Shown here piece by piece: positions 52,285 to 63,734 of a DNA stretch of 64,000 nt. The stretch covers positions 62,001 to 126,000 of the forward strand of contig RPFO01000315.1 of the NCBI GenBank assembly GCA_009746045.1, in the 5' to 3' direction. This stretch comes from Mesostigma viride (Eukaryota > Streptophyta > Mesostigmatophyceae > Mesostigmatales > Mesostigmataceae). The notes under the pieces were generated by a model that saw only the letters and a program-made list of their open reading frames with translations, was not told the origin of the DNA and made no database searches. The position numbers and the translations under genes were made by a program. Each line of letters starts with the position of its first letter. Within the stretch, counting starts at the first letter, position 1.

Positions 52285-53342
52285 CTAACCCACTTATGCA
52301 TGCCAGCCCCCACCCACACCCACACACGCATGCCAGCCACCCCACGAACCCAGGCACGCATGCCAGCCCTCGCATAAATCCACACACGCATGGCAGCAAC
52401 CCCACGAACCCAGGCGTGCATGGCAGAGCCCCCCCACAAACCCCACATGCACGCATGCCAGCCCCTCCCACATGCACGCATGCCAGCCACCCCCCACACC
52501 CACGCATGCATGCCAGCCACCCCCCACATGCACGCATGCATGCCAGCCACCCCCCACATGCACGCATGCATGCCAGCCACCCCCCACATGCACGCATGTT
52601 GCCAGCCACCCCACGAACGCAGGCACGCATGCAAGGCCCCCCCTAAACCCACGGATGCATGGCACTCCCCCCCACGCCCACGCACGCATGCCAGCCACCC
52701 CACAAACCCACGCAGGCATGCCAGCCACCCCGACATCCACGCATGCATGCCAGCCACCCACCACACCCAGGCACGCATGCCATCCCGCCCCGCCCCACAT
52801 GCATGCATGGCAGCTCCCCCCACACCCACGCATGCATGCCAGCCACCCCACAAACCCACGTATGCATGCCAGCGACCCCACAAACCCCACATGCACGTAT
52901 GCATGCCAGCCCCCCACAAACCCACGCATGCATGCCAGCCACCCCCGACATGCACGCATGCATGCCAGCCACCCCCCACACCCACGCACGCATGCCAGCC
53001 ACCCCACAAACCCACACATGCATGCCAGCCACCCCCCACACCCACGCACGCATGCCAGCCATCCCACAAAACCACGCATGCATGCCAGCCCCTCCTACAC
53101 CCACGCACGCGTGCCAGCCCGCCCTGCCCCACATGCGTGCATGGGAGCTCCCCCCACACCCACGCATGCATGCCAGCCCCCCCCGCAAACCCACGCACGC
53201 ATGGCAGCCACCCCCCAAACCCAGGCACGCATGCCAGCACCCCCCTAAACCCACGGATGCATGCCAGCTCACGCCCACACCCACGCACGCATGCCAGCCA
53301 CCCCACAAACCCACACACGCGTGCCATCCCGCCCCGCCCCAG
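52285..53342 (+). repeat. GCATGCATGCCAGCC minisatellite in copy B intron
   Basis: About 35 units of roughly 30 bp filling the intron between the acidic exon and the zinc-finger exon. It has many CCACATGCACGCATGCATGCC variants. It starts with CCCACTTATGCATGCCAGCC, the same first unit as several other arrays. Confidence 0.93.
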
Positions 53343-53431
53343 ATGCCATACTACACTGTATTATGCCGTATCACATGTTCCATTTATCGCATTTTTCATT
53401 TTTGTGCTGGTTTTGGTTGTTGACGACGCAG

Positions 53432-53859
53432 GAAAACGACGAGATGAAGAAGTTCGGCATGACGCTCGCTGAGGTGCGTCGGCTCTCGCGCTGCTTGGAC
53501 ACAGGCGACTATGCTGGCTTCGGAATGCGGCCGTTCAAGCTGCGACCGCTGACCGACGACCCGAGCGCCGCGCATCCGTACTCACTCGATGAGCACCGCG
53601 AGCGCAGCAAGTGCCCCAAGTGCCACGCGCCCATGTTCAAGGAGGAGGAGCCCAAGCGTAGCCGCTGCTGCTCGAAAGGCAAGGCAAAGGTGTTGGAGCC
53701 GAACCTGAATCTCATCATCGAGAAGCGCAGGCGGCGTGAGCGGCTGCTGGCTGAGGTGAACGCGGATGAACGCGAGCTCGCGCGCAACGAGCTGACCCAC
53801 CAGGAAGAGATGCTGTGGCAGATCCACTGCAACCCGACGAACGTGGCGCTGTGGATCAG
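53432..53859 (+). CDS. Helitron N-terminal zinc-finger exon, copy B
   Basis: 143 codons from GACGCAG to GTACAG, ending in phase 2. It contains SKCPKCHAPMFKEEEPKR then SRCCSKGKAKVL, matching the CxxC...CCxxGK zinc-binding element that precedes Rep in Helitron proteins. A basic helix follows (EKRRRRERLLAEVNADE), ending NPTNVALWIR, which joins in phase to YGRMINQFF of the next exon. Codon use is GC-rich, like the Rep exons and unlike the exon pairs upstream. Confidence 0.85.
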
Positions 53860-53949
53860 GTACAGTGTTGGCATGAGCACTGCTCTTAATTACTACGTGT
53901 CTGTGTGTATTGACGCATGGGCTGTGCGGGCATGTCATGCGCCCTTATA

Positions 53950-54235
53950 GTGCATGAGCTATGCTCAAATTTTCTTCACCACCCTTGTAGTGCGGAAGCT
54001 ATGCTGAAATTTTTTCACCATGTTTGGTGCGGAAGCTATGCTGAAATTTTTTCAACATGTTTGGTGCCCTTATAGTGCATGAGCTATGCTCAAATTTTCT
54101 TCACCACCCTTGTAGTGCGGAAGCTATGCTGAATTTTTTTCACCAGGTTTGCTGGTGCGGAAGCTATGCTCAAATTTTCTTCACCACCCTTGTGGTGTGG
54201 AAGCTATGCTGAAGTTCTTTCACCACGATTGAGGC
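53950..54235 (+). repeat. GAAGCTATGCTGAAATTTT minisatellite
   Basis: About eight units of 35-45 bp in the intron after the zinc-finger exon, with CACCACCCTTGTAGTGCGG and variants. It includes a larger duplicated block starting CCCTTATAGTGCATGAGC (53,942 and 54,067). Confidence 0.9.
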
Positions 54236-54337
54236 TTGAGCTACGAGCCTTGGGGCATGGGATGAGGCAAACAGGAGGGCAGGCAGCCAGCCACATCCAC
54301 ATAATTAGGGGCCAGACAGCAATCAGGGGCACCGTGG

Positions 54338-54560
54338 GCCCACTTATGCATGCCAGCCACACCCCTCACCAACGTACGCATGCCAGCCACCCCTGACACC
54401 CACGCACGCATGGCAGCCATCCCCATGCCCACGCATGCATGCCAGCCAACCCCCTCAGCAACGTGCGCATGCGAGCCACCCGCGGCACCCACGCACCCAT
54501 GCCAGCCCCCCCCAAACCCTTGCGGTGCGGAAGCTATGCTGAATTTTTTTTCACCAGCCT
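54338..54560 (+). repeat. Short mixed minisatellite
   Basis: Six GCATGCCAGCC units (54,338-54,515), then one GAAGCTATGCTGAATTTTT unit (54,528-54,553). The two repeat families lie side by side in the same intron. Confidence 0.85.
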
Positions 54561-54635
54561 AGGCTGAAGTGGGTTGTGCCTTGTATTGCACCCTGACACA
54601 TCGTCCCCGCCAATCTATTTTTGAACATGCATCAG

Positions 54636-54860
54636 GTATGGGCGGATGATCAACCAGTTTTTCGCCGTGGCACGCGTCGTAGCGAGCGGGCGCATCGGGG
54701 ATTCGGTCAAGAACAAGGGGGCCTGCGTGCTCGAGCTGCACGGCCAGACCGTCGAGCGCATCAAGCCGATCATCCGGGACGGCGTGCACGTCAACAACGA
54801 CTTCTTCTTCCTGCTGGACAAGCCGGGAAAGGACGAGGCGCAGGAGGACGTGTTGAAACG
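54636..54860 (+). CDS. Helitron pre-Rep exon, copy B
   Basis: 75 codons, phase 2 at both ends. It reads YGRMINQFFAVARV, SVKNKGACVLELHGQ and TVERIKPIIRDG, matching the Helitron segment that normally reads as RxYNxxFAFTS then GPYxFxxQGQxYHRIGSLLP. It lies between zinc finger and Rep, as in the family. Confidence 0.8.
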
Positions 54861-54993
54861 GTGAGGGGTGCGGCAGTCGCCGGTTTTAGCGAGTGCACGT
54901 TGTGATGTGTGATGGGGTGATTCTTTGGGGTGAGGCGGCTGACGGTGTCTGTGAGTGCGGATGCGCGTACCTTTGTGGCTTCCTGCTCCGCAG

Positions 54994-55191
54994 GTGCGAG
55001 GTGAAAGAGCGAGACCCCAACCTGCGCAAGCTGCTGGACCTTCTGGAGGAGTACCTGCTCACCTACAACCCGTTGCTGCAGCAGTTCGCACGGCAGGCGA
55101 CCGAGGAGTTGGAGCAGCGGCAGGCGTCCGTAGAGGTGGCGGGACAGTTCTCGCCGGAGGTGCACGCGCCAGAGATCTTCCTGCTGCCCAG
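54994..55191 (+). CDS. Helitron pre-Rep exon 2, copy B
   Basis: 66 codons from CTCCGCAG to GTGGGT, phase 2. It reads CEVKERDPNLRKLLDLLEEY, then NPLLQQFARQA and EIFLLPR. It is homologous to copy A at 1-148. The donor phase fits the Rep exon at 61,811, but a duplicated block now lies between them. Confidence 0.82.
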
Positions 55192-55299
55192 GTGGGTGGG
55201 ACATGGGTACGGGCCCCACCCTTGGCTGCGTTTGTCGATAGCGACGGTGCTCTGCTGCATGCATCATTTTCTACACCGCCCTTACTTATGTTGCGGGAG

Positions 55300-55529
55300 C
55301 CATGCATGCATTCCTGCCATCCCCCCCCCCACCCACGCATGCATGCCAGCCACCCCCAAAACCCACGCACGCATGCCAGCCCCCTCCCAAACCCACGCAC
55401 GCATTCCAGCCAACCCCACACCAACGCACGCATGTCAGCCCCCCCCCACAGCCACGCATGCATGCCAGCCCCCCCGCAAACCCACACACGCTTGCCCCCC
55501 CGCCCCTACATGCACGCATGCATGGCAGA
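55300..55529 (+). repeat. GCATGCATGCCAGCC minisatellite cut by duplication
   Basis: About seven units, ending abruptly at GCATGGCAG, where sequence jumps into the middle of an exon (50,746 equivalent). The second copy of the array at 60,081 continues past this point, so the junction is the duplication breakpoint. Confidence 0.9.
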
Positions 55530-57038
55530 TGACTTTGTAGATTTTGCAAAAAGCTTCGCTCGGAGTAGGGCGATGCTGGTCGAAGAGAAGATCGCCCGGC
55601 TGGAGTCACTGTTGGAAGAAGTACAGCGGTGGAATTTGCATAAAACTGATCCCGAAACGATCGAACAGCGAGACATGGCGGTAAGTTGATGTTATCAGTT
55701 TTTTCTGGGATAGTCCAGCCTCCAATGGAATTTTTCTTTCGTTATTTGTCTTTGATCCTGCAGTCTTTGTTTATTGTTGTACTTAGTTTGCAGATGACAC
55801 CGATGCAATGGATGTCCTGTTTATGGCCTTCGTGCTTGCAGGTGAGGACATTGCAGGGGATGCTGAGGCGTCGACAGGGGCGTCAATCTTCGGTGCATGG
55901 GAGAAAAAACGGCTGTGCTGAGGTGTGGCCATATTTGTTTACCACGTGCGGTCTTTATATTTGGTGTTTCTCCAAAGGGTAACAACGTATGTTGGATTAA
56001 ACTTAATTGATTTTTCATTAATGGGCGTTCATGTTCTTTTGCAGGATGTTGTATGTGAACATGGTGCGACGTTGGCGTACGTGCGCGCGGCGGAGGCATT
56101 TTGTCGTGGCGACGTACACCCGGTTGAGGAACAGATTGAATACCTGCAGTCGTTGGTGAACGAGGTTCGACGTCGGGATGATTTCACTGACGAGGAACGT
56201 CGGACCCTGGTGAGTTGTTTATCCATCCTCTGCACCTGTCGATTTCGCTTCTTTTCTTGGTATTGTGATTGTTGATGTCACCATGTAATAATCCAGTCAC
56301 TTTGGGAACGTTGTGGATACCACATTTCATTGCAGGGAAAAAATTTGCTGGACATGATCAACGCGAGGGTGCAACCTGCAGTTCCCGGGATCATTCACGA
56401 GTCACCGGTAAGCAGAGCCGTTTGGTGGTTTCTGCTTTGTGTTAGCGGATGATCGTACAAGGGCTGATGATACCATTTTATGCAATCATATCACTGTGGC
56501 GCACTTTTGTCTCCGCAGTGTTTAGTGACGGTGACCTCACATTCTTTTTGTCATGTCACATGCGCAGGATGCTGCTGGTGTGCAAGCACAAGGCAATGCG
56601 GGGCGGCGTGATGCTGTTGTTGACAACCTGGATGCGCAGCACAGGTATCAGCGTGCCTATCGTTTGCGACAGAAGAGGCAAAGGAGGAGTACACAGCACA
56701 TGCGTGGCAAGGAGCATGGAAAGAAGAGCAATGATGGCGATGACATCGGGGGGGAATGCAACGACGGGAACGATGCCGACGACAATGCCGAAGGCAAGAA
56801 GGATGCGAGGACGGACGACAATGATGCTGATGACAGCGAGGGGGCTGATGCCGACAGCGGTGCAAGGACGGATAGTGACGACGCCGACGACAACGTGGGG
56901 AGCACCGGCGACGGGGAGCGCATCGATCCGCTCGAGGCAGGCAGCCCGGGATTGTCACCACATGGCAGTGATGGGAAGCGACCTGTTGACGATGTGGCGC
57001 CTGTGACCAAGGAGACGCAACGGCAGAAGAACAAGAGG
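55530..57038 (+). CDS. Duplicated exons: pairs 4 and 5, acidic exon
   Basis: Second copies at 55,530-55,680 (truncated start), 55,794-55,841 (or to 55,922), 56,045-56,209, 56,336-56,407 and 56,568-57,038. Splice sites are all kept except the acceptor of the truncated first exon, where the joined minisatellite happens to supply GGCAG. Sequence appears identical to the first copy; see those entries for content. Confidence 0.7.
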
Positions 57039-57068
57039 GTGAGTTTTTCTGACGTTACGGCACACCTA

Positions 57069-58123
57069 CTAACCCACTTATGCATGCCAGCCCCCACCCA
57101 CACCCACACACGCATGCCAGCCACCCCACGAACCCAGGCACGCATGCCAGCCCTCGCATAAATCCACACACGCATGGCAGCAACCCCACGAACCCAGGCG
57201 TGCATGGCAGAGCCCCCCACAAACCCCACATGCACGCATGCCAGCCCCTCCCACATGCACGCATGCCAGCCACCCCCACACCCACGCATGCATGCCAGCC
57301 ACCCCCACATGCACGCATGCATGCCAGCCACCCCCCACATGCACGCATGCATGCCAGCCACCCCCCACATGCACGCATGTTGCCAGCCACCCCACGAACG
57401 CAGGCACGCATGCAAGGCCCCCCCTAAACCCACGGATGCATGGCACTCCCCCCCACGCCCACGCACGCATGCCAGCCACCCCACAAACCCACGCAGGCAT
57501 GCCAGCCACCCCGACATCCACGCATGCATGCCAGCCACCCACCACACCCAGGCACGCATGCCATCCCGCCCCGCCCCACATGCATGCATGGCAGCTCCCC
57601 CCACACCCACGCATGCATGCCAGCCACCCCACAAACCCACGTATGCATGCCAGCGACCCCACAAACCCCACATGCACGTATGCATGCCAGCCCCCCACAA
57701 ACCCACGCATGCATGCCAGCCACCCCCGACATGCACGCATGCATGCCAGCCACCCCCCACACCCACGCACGCATGCCAGCCACCCCACAAACCCACACAT
57801 GCATGCCAGCCACCCCCCACACCCACGCACGCATGCCAGCCATCCCACAAAACCACGCATGCATGCCAGCCCCTCCTACACCCACGCACGCGTGCCAGCC
57901 CGCCCTGCCCCACATGCGTGCATGGGAGCTCCCCCCACACCCACGCATGCATGCCAGCCCCCCCCGCAAACCCACGCACGCATGGCAGCCACCCCCCAAA
58001 CCCAGGCACGCATGCCAGCACCCCCCTAAACCCACGGATGCATGCCAGCTCACGCCCACACCCACGCACGCATGCCAGCCACCCCACAAACCCACACACG
58101 CGTGCCATCCCGCCCCGCCCCAG
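57069..58123 (+). repeat. Duplicated GCATGCATGCCAGCC minisatellite
   Basis: Copy of the 52,285-53,342 array with the same unit order, shorter by three C residues in C runs near 57,210-57,310. Confidence 0.92.
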
Positions 58124-58212
58124 ATGCCATACTACACTGTATTATGCCGTATCACATGTTCCATTTATCGCATTTTTCATTTTTGTGCTGGTTTTGGTTG
58201 TTGACGACGCAG

Positions 58213-58640
58213 GAAAACGACGAGATGAAGAAGTTCGGCATGACGCTCGCTGAGGTGCGTCGGCTCTCGCGCTGCTTGGACACAGGCGACTATGCTGGCT
58301 TCGGAATGCGGCCGTTCAAGCTGCGACCGCTGACCGACGACCCGAGCGCCGCGCATCCGTACTCACTCGATGAGCACCGCGAGCGCAGCAAGTGCCCCAA
58401 GTGCCACGCGCCCATGTTCAAGGAGGAGGAGCCCAAGCGTAGCCGCTGCTGCTCGAAAGGCAAGGCAAAGGTGTTGGAGCCGAACCTGAATCTCATCATC
58501 GAGAAGCGCAGGCGGCGTGAGCGGCTGCTGGCTGAGGTGAACGCGGATGAACGCGAGCTCGCGCGCAACGAGCTGACCCACCAGGAAGAGATGCTGTGGC
58601 AGATCCACTGCAACCCGACGAACGTGGCGCTGTGGATCAG
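58213..58640 (+). CDS. Duplicated Helitron zinc-finger exon
   Basis: Identical in content to 53,432-53,859 (KCPKCHAPMF, RCCSKGK). Of the two copies, this one is nearer the Rep exon and would give the shorter productive splice path. Confidence 0.8.
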
Positions 58641-58730
58641 GTACAGTGTTGGCATGAGCACTGCTCTTAATTACTACGTGTCTGTGTGTATTGACGCATG
58701 GGCTGTGCGGGCATGTCATGCGCCCTTATA

Positions 58731-59341
58731 GTGCATGAGCTATGCTCAAATTTTCTTCACCACCCTTGTAGTGCGGAAGCTATGCTGAAATTTTTTCACC
58801 ATGTTTGGTGCGGAAGCTATGCTGAAATTTTTTCAACATGTTTGGTGCCCTTATAGTGCATGAGCTATGCTCAAATTTTCTTCACCACCCTTGTAGTGCG
58901 GAAGCTATGCTGAATTTTTTTCACCAGGTTTGCTGGTGCGGAAGCTATGCTCAAATTTTCTTCACCACCCTTGTGGTGTGGAAGCTATGCTGAAGTTCTT
59001 TCACCACGATTGAGGCTTGAGCTACGAGCCTTGGGGCATGGGATGAGGCAAACAGGAGGGCAGGCAGCCAGCCACATCCACATAATTAGGGGCCAGACAG
59101 CAATCAGGGGCACCGTGGGCCCACTTATGCATGCCAGCCACACCCCTCACCAACGTACGCATGCCAGCCACCCCTGACACCCACGCACGCATGGCAGCCA
59201 TCCCCATGCCCACGCATGCATGCCAGCCAACCCCCTCAGCAACGTGCGCATGCGAGCCACCCGCGGCACCCACGCACCCATGCCAGCCCCCCCCAAACCC
59301 TTGCGGTGCGGAAGCTATGCTGAATTTTTTTTCACCAGCCT
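58731..59341 (+). repeat. Duplicated intronic minisatellites
   Basis: Second copies of the GAAGCTATGCTGAAATTTT array (58,731-59,016) and of the mixed array (59,119-59,341). Confidence 0.9.
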
Positions 59342-59416
59342 AGGCTGAAGTGGGTTGTGCCTTGTATTGCACCCTGACACATCGTCCCCGCCAATCTATT
59401 TTTGAACATGCATCAG

Positions 59417-59641
59417 GTATGGGCGGATGATCAACCAGTTTTTCGCCGTGGCACGCGTCGTAGCGAGCGGGCGCATCGGGGATTCGGTCAAGAACAAGGG
59501 GGCCTGCGTGCTCGAGCTGCACGGCCAGACCGTCGAGCGCATCAAGCCGATCATCCGGGACGGCGTGCACGTCAACAACGACTTCTTCTTCCTGCTGGAC
59601 AAGCCGGGAAAGGACGAGGCGCAGGAGGACGTGTTGAAACG
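59417..59641 (+). CDS. Duplicated Helitron pre-Rep exon
   Basis: Second copy of 54,636-54,860, same splice sites and phase 2. Confidence 0.78.
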
Positions 59642-59774
59642 GTGAGGGGTGCGGCAGTCGCCGGTTTTAGCGAGTGCACGTTGTGATGTGTGATGGGGTG
59701 ATTCTTTGGGGTGAGGCGGCTGACGGTGTCTGTGAGTGCGGATGCGCGTACCTTTGTGGCTTCCTGCTCCGCAG

Positions 59775-59972
59775 GTGCGAGGTGAAAGAGCGAGACCCCA
59801 ACCTGCGCAAGCTGCTGGACCTTCTGGAGGAGTACCTGCTCACCTACAACCCGTTGCTGCAGCAGTTCGCACGGCAGGCGACCGAGGAGTTGGAGCAGCG
59901 GCAGGCGTCCGTAGAGGTGGCGGGACAGTTCTCGCCGGAGGTGCACGCGCCAGAGATCTTCCTGCTGCCCAG
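59775..59972 (+). CDS. Duplicated Helitron pre-Rep exon 2
   Basis: Second copy of 54,994-55,191. It ends CCC AG before GTGGGT. The Rep exon at 61,811 opens C GGA CAA, so the phase is right for splicing across the repeat-rich 1.8-kb intron. Confidence 0.8.
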
Positions 59973-60080
59973 GTGGGTGGGACATGGGTACGGGCCCCAC
60001 CCTTGGCTGCGTTTGTCGATAGCGACGGTGCTCTGCTGCATGCATCATTTTCTACACCGCCCTTACTTATGTTGCGGGAG

Positions 60081-60625
60081 CCATGCATGCATTCCTGCCA
60101 TCCCCCCCCACACCCACGCATGCATGCCAGCCACCCCCAAAACCCACGCACGCATGCCAGCCCCCTCCCAAACCCACGCACGCATTCCAGCCAACCCCAC
60201 ACCAACGCACGCATGTCAGCCCCCCCCACAGCCACGCATGCATGCCAGCCCCCCGCAAACCCACACACGCTTGCCCCCCCGCCCCTACATGCACGCATGC
60301 ATGGCAGCCCCCCCACAAACCCACTTATGCATGCCAGCCATCCCCGTCACATGCGGGCCCCCCCCCACACCCACGCACGCATGCCAGCCCGCCCCGCCCC
60401 ACATGCATGCATGGCAGCTCCCCCCCACACTCTCGCATGCATGGCAGCCACCCCACAAACCCACGCATGGATGCCAGCCACCCCCCACATGCACGTGCAT
60501 GCCAGCCACCCCCCACACCCACGCACGCATGGCAGCCACCTCACGAACCTAGGCACACATTCCAGCCACCCCCTAAACCCACGCATGCATGGCAGCTCCC
60601 CACCACACCCACGAATGGACAGGGC
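60081..60625 (+). repeat. GCATGCATGCCAGCC minisatellite, unbroken copy
   Basis: About 18 units. The first 230 bp equal the truncated array at 55,300; the remainder shows what followed the breakpoint before duplication. Confidence 0.92.
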
Positions 60626-60809
60626 TAGCCTGCCACGCCCCACGGTCGCGCACAAGGGCACTATCGAGTCATGTACAAAACATTGTCAACATGAAGTCAT
60701 AGTGGGCATGACCGCCGCTTGCAAAAAGCGGTACCCACATTGTGTCCTGCATGGCATAGCTGCATTGTGAGTTTCAGTTGTTAGGAAGTAATGAGTAAGG
60801 AAATACTTG
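60626..60809 (+). other. Spacer related to AT-rich island
   Basis: Contains GAAGTCATAGTGGGCATG (about 60,692) and GCTTGCAAAAAGCGGTACCC, both close to words in the islands at 41,593 and 42,949. No gene seen. Confidence 0.5.
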
Positions 60810-61682
60810 CATGCAATTTTCTTCTCCGCCCTTATGGCGCGGGAGCTATGCTAAAATTTTCTACACCGCCCTTACTTACGTTGAGGGACCTATGGCACAA
60901 TTTTTCTTCTCCGCCCTTATGGCGCGGGAGCTATGCCAAATTTTTCTTCACCGGCCTTACTTATGTTGCGGGAGCTATGGCAAAATTTTCTACACTGCCC
61001 TTACTTATGTTGCGGAAGCTATGGCAAAATTTTCTTCTGCACCCTTATGGCGCGGGAGCTATGCCAAGATTTTCTTCACCGCCCTTATTATTATTATTGT
61101 GCAGAACAGACACCAACCTTGCCCCACAAGCCCTTGCAGCGCGGGAGCTATGCTAAAATGTTTTGCACCACCCTTGTGGTGCGGGAGCTATACTAAAATT
61201 TTCTGCACCACCTTTGTGGCGCGAAAGCTATGCCAAAACTTGCTTCACTGCCCTTGTGGCGCGTAAGCTATGCCAAAATTTTCTGCACCACCCTTGTGGC
61301 GCGTAAACTATGCCTAAATTTTCTGCACCATCCTTGTGGCGCGAAAGCTATGCCAAAAATTTTCTGCACCACCCTTGTGGCGCGGGAGCTATGCCAAAAT
61401 TTTCTGCACCACCCTTGGGGCGCGTAAGCTATGCCAAAACTTTCTTCACTGCCCTTGTAGCGCGGAAGCTCTGCCAAAATTTTCTGCGCTACCCTTGTGG
61501 CGCGGGAGCTATGCCAAAACTTTCTTCACTGCCCTTGTGGCGCGGAAGCTCTGCCAAAATTTTCTGCACCACCCTTGTGGCGCGGGAGCTATGCCAAAAT
61601 TTTCTGCACCACCCTTGTGGCGCGGAAGCTCTGCCAAAATTTTCTGCACCACCCTTGTGGCGCGAAAGCTATGCCAAATTTT
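60810..61682 (+). repeat. GGAGCTATGCCAAAATTTTCT minisatellite, large array
   Basis: About 22 units of roughly 38-40 bp, consensus GCGCGGGAGCTATGCC then AAAATTTTCTGCACCACCCTTGTG. Some units form a perfect hairpin GCACCAC, CCTT, GTGGTGC (61,165-61,182). The left third has CGCCCTTACTTATGTTGCGG variants. The array ends about 130 bases before the Rep exon acceptor. Confidence 0.93.
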
Positions 61683-61810
61683 CCTGCGGCGCGGCGCGGT
61701 CATGCCAACATTTGGGTGGCACGAGGCACGCGATTGGCTGATGTTTGCTCGAGGAAAATCGGGGTGTGTGGGTGGGGATCGCGTTTGCGTGGGCGCGTGC
61801 TCGCGTGCAG

Positions 61811-63218
61811 CGGACAAAGGAACGCGCAGCCGGGCCACTTTCGTGTCGATGTAGTGGAACGTGGGCCGGAGGGCCAGCGTATCACGAAAGAGCTGCCGCT
61901 GGGGAGCAAAGATTACATGGCGCTGGCTTTCCCGGCCATCCATTCGGAGGGCAAGGGGGGCTGGTCGTACAGCTACGATGGGAAGAGCAAGCGCAAGCAC
62001 GAGGTCAAGCTGCAGGAGGAGATCAAGTGCCGGCTCTTCTCCGAGTGGCGGCTCAAGAACAAGGGCGCTTTCGGGCAGCTGTACCCGCTGCACGGGAACT
62101 CCGCCAAGGAGGACCAGACCATCACCTTCCTGCGGGGGAAGCAGCGTGAGAAGCACCAGAGGCGGTTGGCGACGTGGGCCGAGCTGAACGACAACCTCAA
62201 GGTATTGGACGACCTGAAGATGATGGGGGTGTACAGCGAGAAGGACTGGAGGAAGTTCACCAAGGCGAACGCCAAGGACCTACCGGACGAGCTGCGCTCG
62301 GGGCTCACCATGCAGCTGCCGTCCGGCTCAGGGATGGCCAACCGCTTCGTGCTGCACAACATCCAGAACAACATCGCCGCCATCGCCGAGGACGGGGCCC
62401 CCTCGGTGTTCGCCACGTTCACGTGCAATCCGATGTGGCCAGAAATCCAGGACAACCTGCCGCCGGGAACCGACGTGTACCAACACCCCGAGTTTGCCAA
62501 CCGCTCGTTCCACATCCGGCTGGCCGCGTTCATCAAGGGCATCGAGGACGGCGTGATGGGGGCCAAGCCGCTGTACTTGATCTATGTGATCGAGTACCAG
62601 ACGCGCGGGCTGCCCCACGCGCACGTCATATTCCGGCTCCCCGAGCCCTTCCACCCGACCACCGCCAACGGGCGCATCGACGAGCTCGCGTGGGCGGAGC
62701 TGCCGCCAGAGGACGTCGCGGCGGGGCGTCTGCGCGAGCTCGTGCTCCAGCACATGGTCCACAACCACACCGCTGGCGCCAAGTGCATGAAGAACCGGCG
62801 GCACGAGGTGCCGATGCCCCCGCGGAAAGCGCTGCGCGCGGCGGACGTCGCGGCCGCGCGCGACTCGTTCGACCTCGACTCGGCCTCCTCGTCCTCAGAC
62901 GACGAGCCGTTCACCCCGTGGCAGCCGCGCACGTACAAGTGCGCCAAGCGCTTCCCCGAGCCCTACGCCAAGCGCACGTTCGAAGACGTGCGGGGCTTCA
63001 TCCACCCGCGGAGACGGCACACGTGCAGGCTGAACCAGTGGATCGTCCCGTACAACGCCTGGGCCACGTTGCGGTTCGAGGCCCACATCAACTTTGTGGT
63101 GACCTCGCACACGCACGTCGTCTTCTACCTGAACAAATATATAAACAAGGGGCAGGAGTACGCGGAGATCAAGCTGGGCGAGTGCGACGAGGCCGACGAG
63201 TACCTGCGGGGGCGCCGG
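61811..63218 (+). CDS. Helitron Rep (HUH nuclease) main exon, copy B
   Basis: Starts after GCGTGCAG with phase matching the pre-Rep exon. It reads GQRNAQPGHFRVDVVERGPE and then aligns along its length with copy A Rep. Catalytic features: YVIEYQTRGLPHAHVIF, with histidine codons at 62,616 and 62,622; WIVPYNAWATL; YLNKYINKG, tyrosine codons at 63,126 and 63,138. An acidic Ser-rich insert (DLDSASSSSDDE) lies near 62,880, where copy A has a similar insert. The domain is uninterrupted and looks functional. It lacks the roughly 80-residue basic linker of copy A. Confidence 0.92.
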
Positions 63219-63406
63219 GTGAGTGGCTGAAGGCATGCACGTGGGTGCTTGTGTGCAAAGGGGAGGGAGTAGAGCGTGTGCAGCTTCCTTTTTTCCTTGC
63301 GGCGTGTTTTTCTCGTGATTGCGCTCCCGTTTACTCCGTTGCTGAAATTTGTGCGCCCACGTCTTCTATGGGCATGTCTCTATGTGTGCGTGCGCGATGG
63401 CGACAG
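63219..63406 (+). other. Intron in copy B Rep
   Basis: GTGAGT donor at 63,219, GCGACAG acceptor ending at 63,406, 188 nt, with an in-frame stop soon after the donor. It lies at the same protein position as the 4,646-4,822 intron of copy A, so the intron predates the split of the two copies. Confidence 0.8.
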
Positions 63407-63703
63407 GTGAGCGGCACGCAGGCGGACTGGGTCGGCCGCGGCTTCCACGAGCGGACGATGCGCCCCGGCTGCGAGATGCTGCCGGTGCACCTGGACGGGC
63501 AGCACAAGATCACCTACAAGGAGGGATGCAAGTGGTCGCTGGAGAACGCGGTGGAGCAGAAGCAAGACACGCCGCTGACGATGTACTTTGATCGGCCCGG
63601 GGACGAGGACGTGCCCGGGATGAACGCGCTCAAGTACTCCGACTTCCACAAGAAGTTCGTCATGCGCAAGTTCATGGGAGACAAGCGAACCTCCACCGTA
63701 TCG
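63407..63703 (+). CDS. Helitron Rep C-terminal exon, copy B
   Basis: 99 codons, phase 0, starting VSGTQADWVGRGFHERTMRP and continuing GCEMLPVHLDGQHKITYKEG and LTMYFDRPGDEDVPGMNAL. It matches copy A 4,823-5,131. It ends TSTVS before GTGAGT at 63,704. The helicase is expected beyond the window. Confidence 0.85.
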
Positions 63704-63734
63704 GTGAGTGCGCTGCCACTGCCTATCGTCAGGG

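Larger units (their letters stand above)
55530..60310 (+). repeat. Second copy of 4.78-kb tandem duplication in copy B
   Basis: Repeats 50,746-55,529 almost base for base: offset 4,784 up to the minisatellite near 57,210 and 4,781 after it, the difference being a few C residues. It contains exon pair 4 (without its first 20 bases), pair 5, the acidic exon, zinc finger, both pre-Rep exons and their introns and repeats. The left end joins minisatellite to the inside of an exon. Reading from the first pre-Rep exon into the truncated exon at the junction gives an early stop, so with this layout a full transcript would need to skip one block. Confidence 0.95.

Noticed and set aside
51873-53327. 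484-codon minus-strand frame across minisatellite and acidic exon
   Set aside because: It is antisense to well-spliced exons and built mainly from minisatellite; its duplicate at 56,657 changes length with C-run differences.
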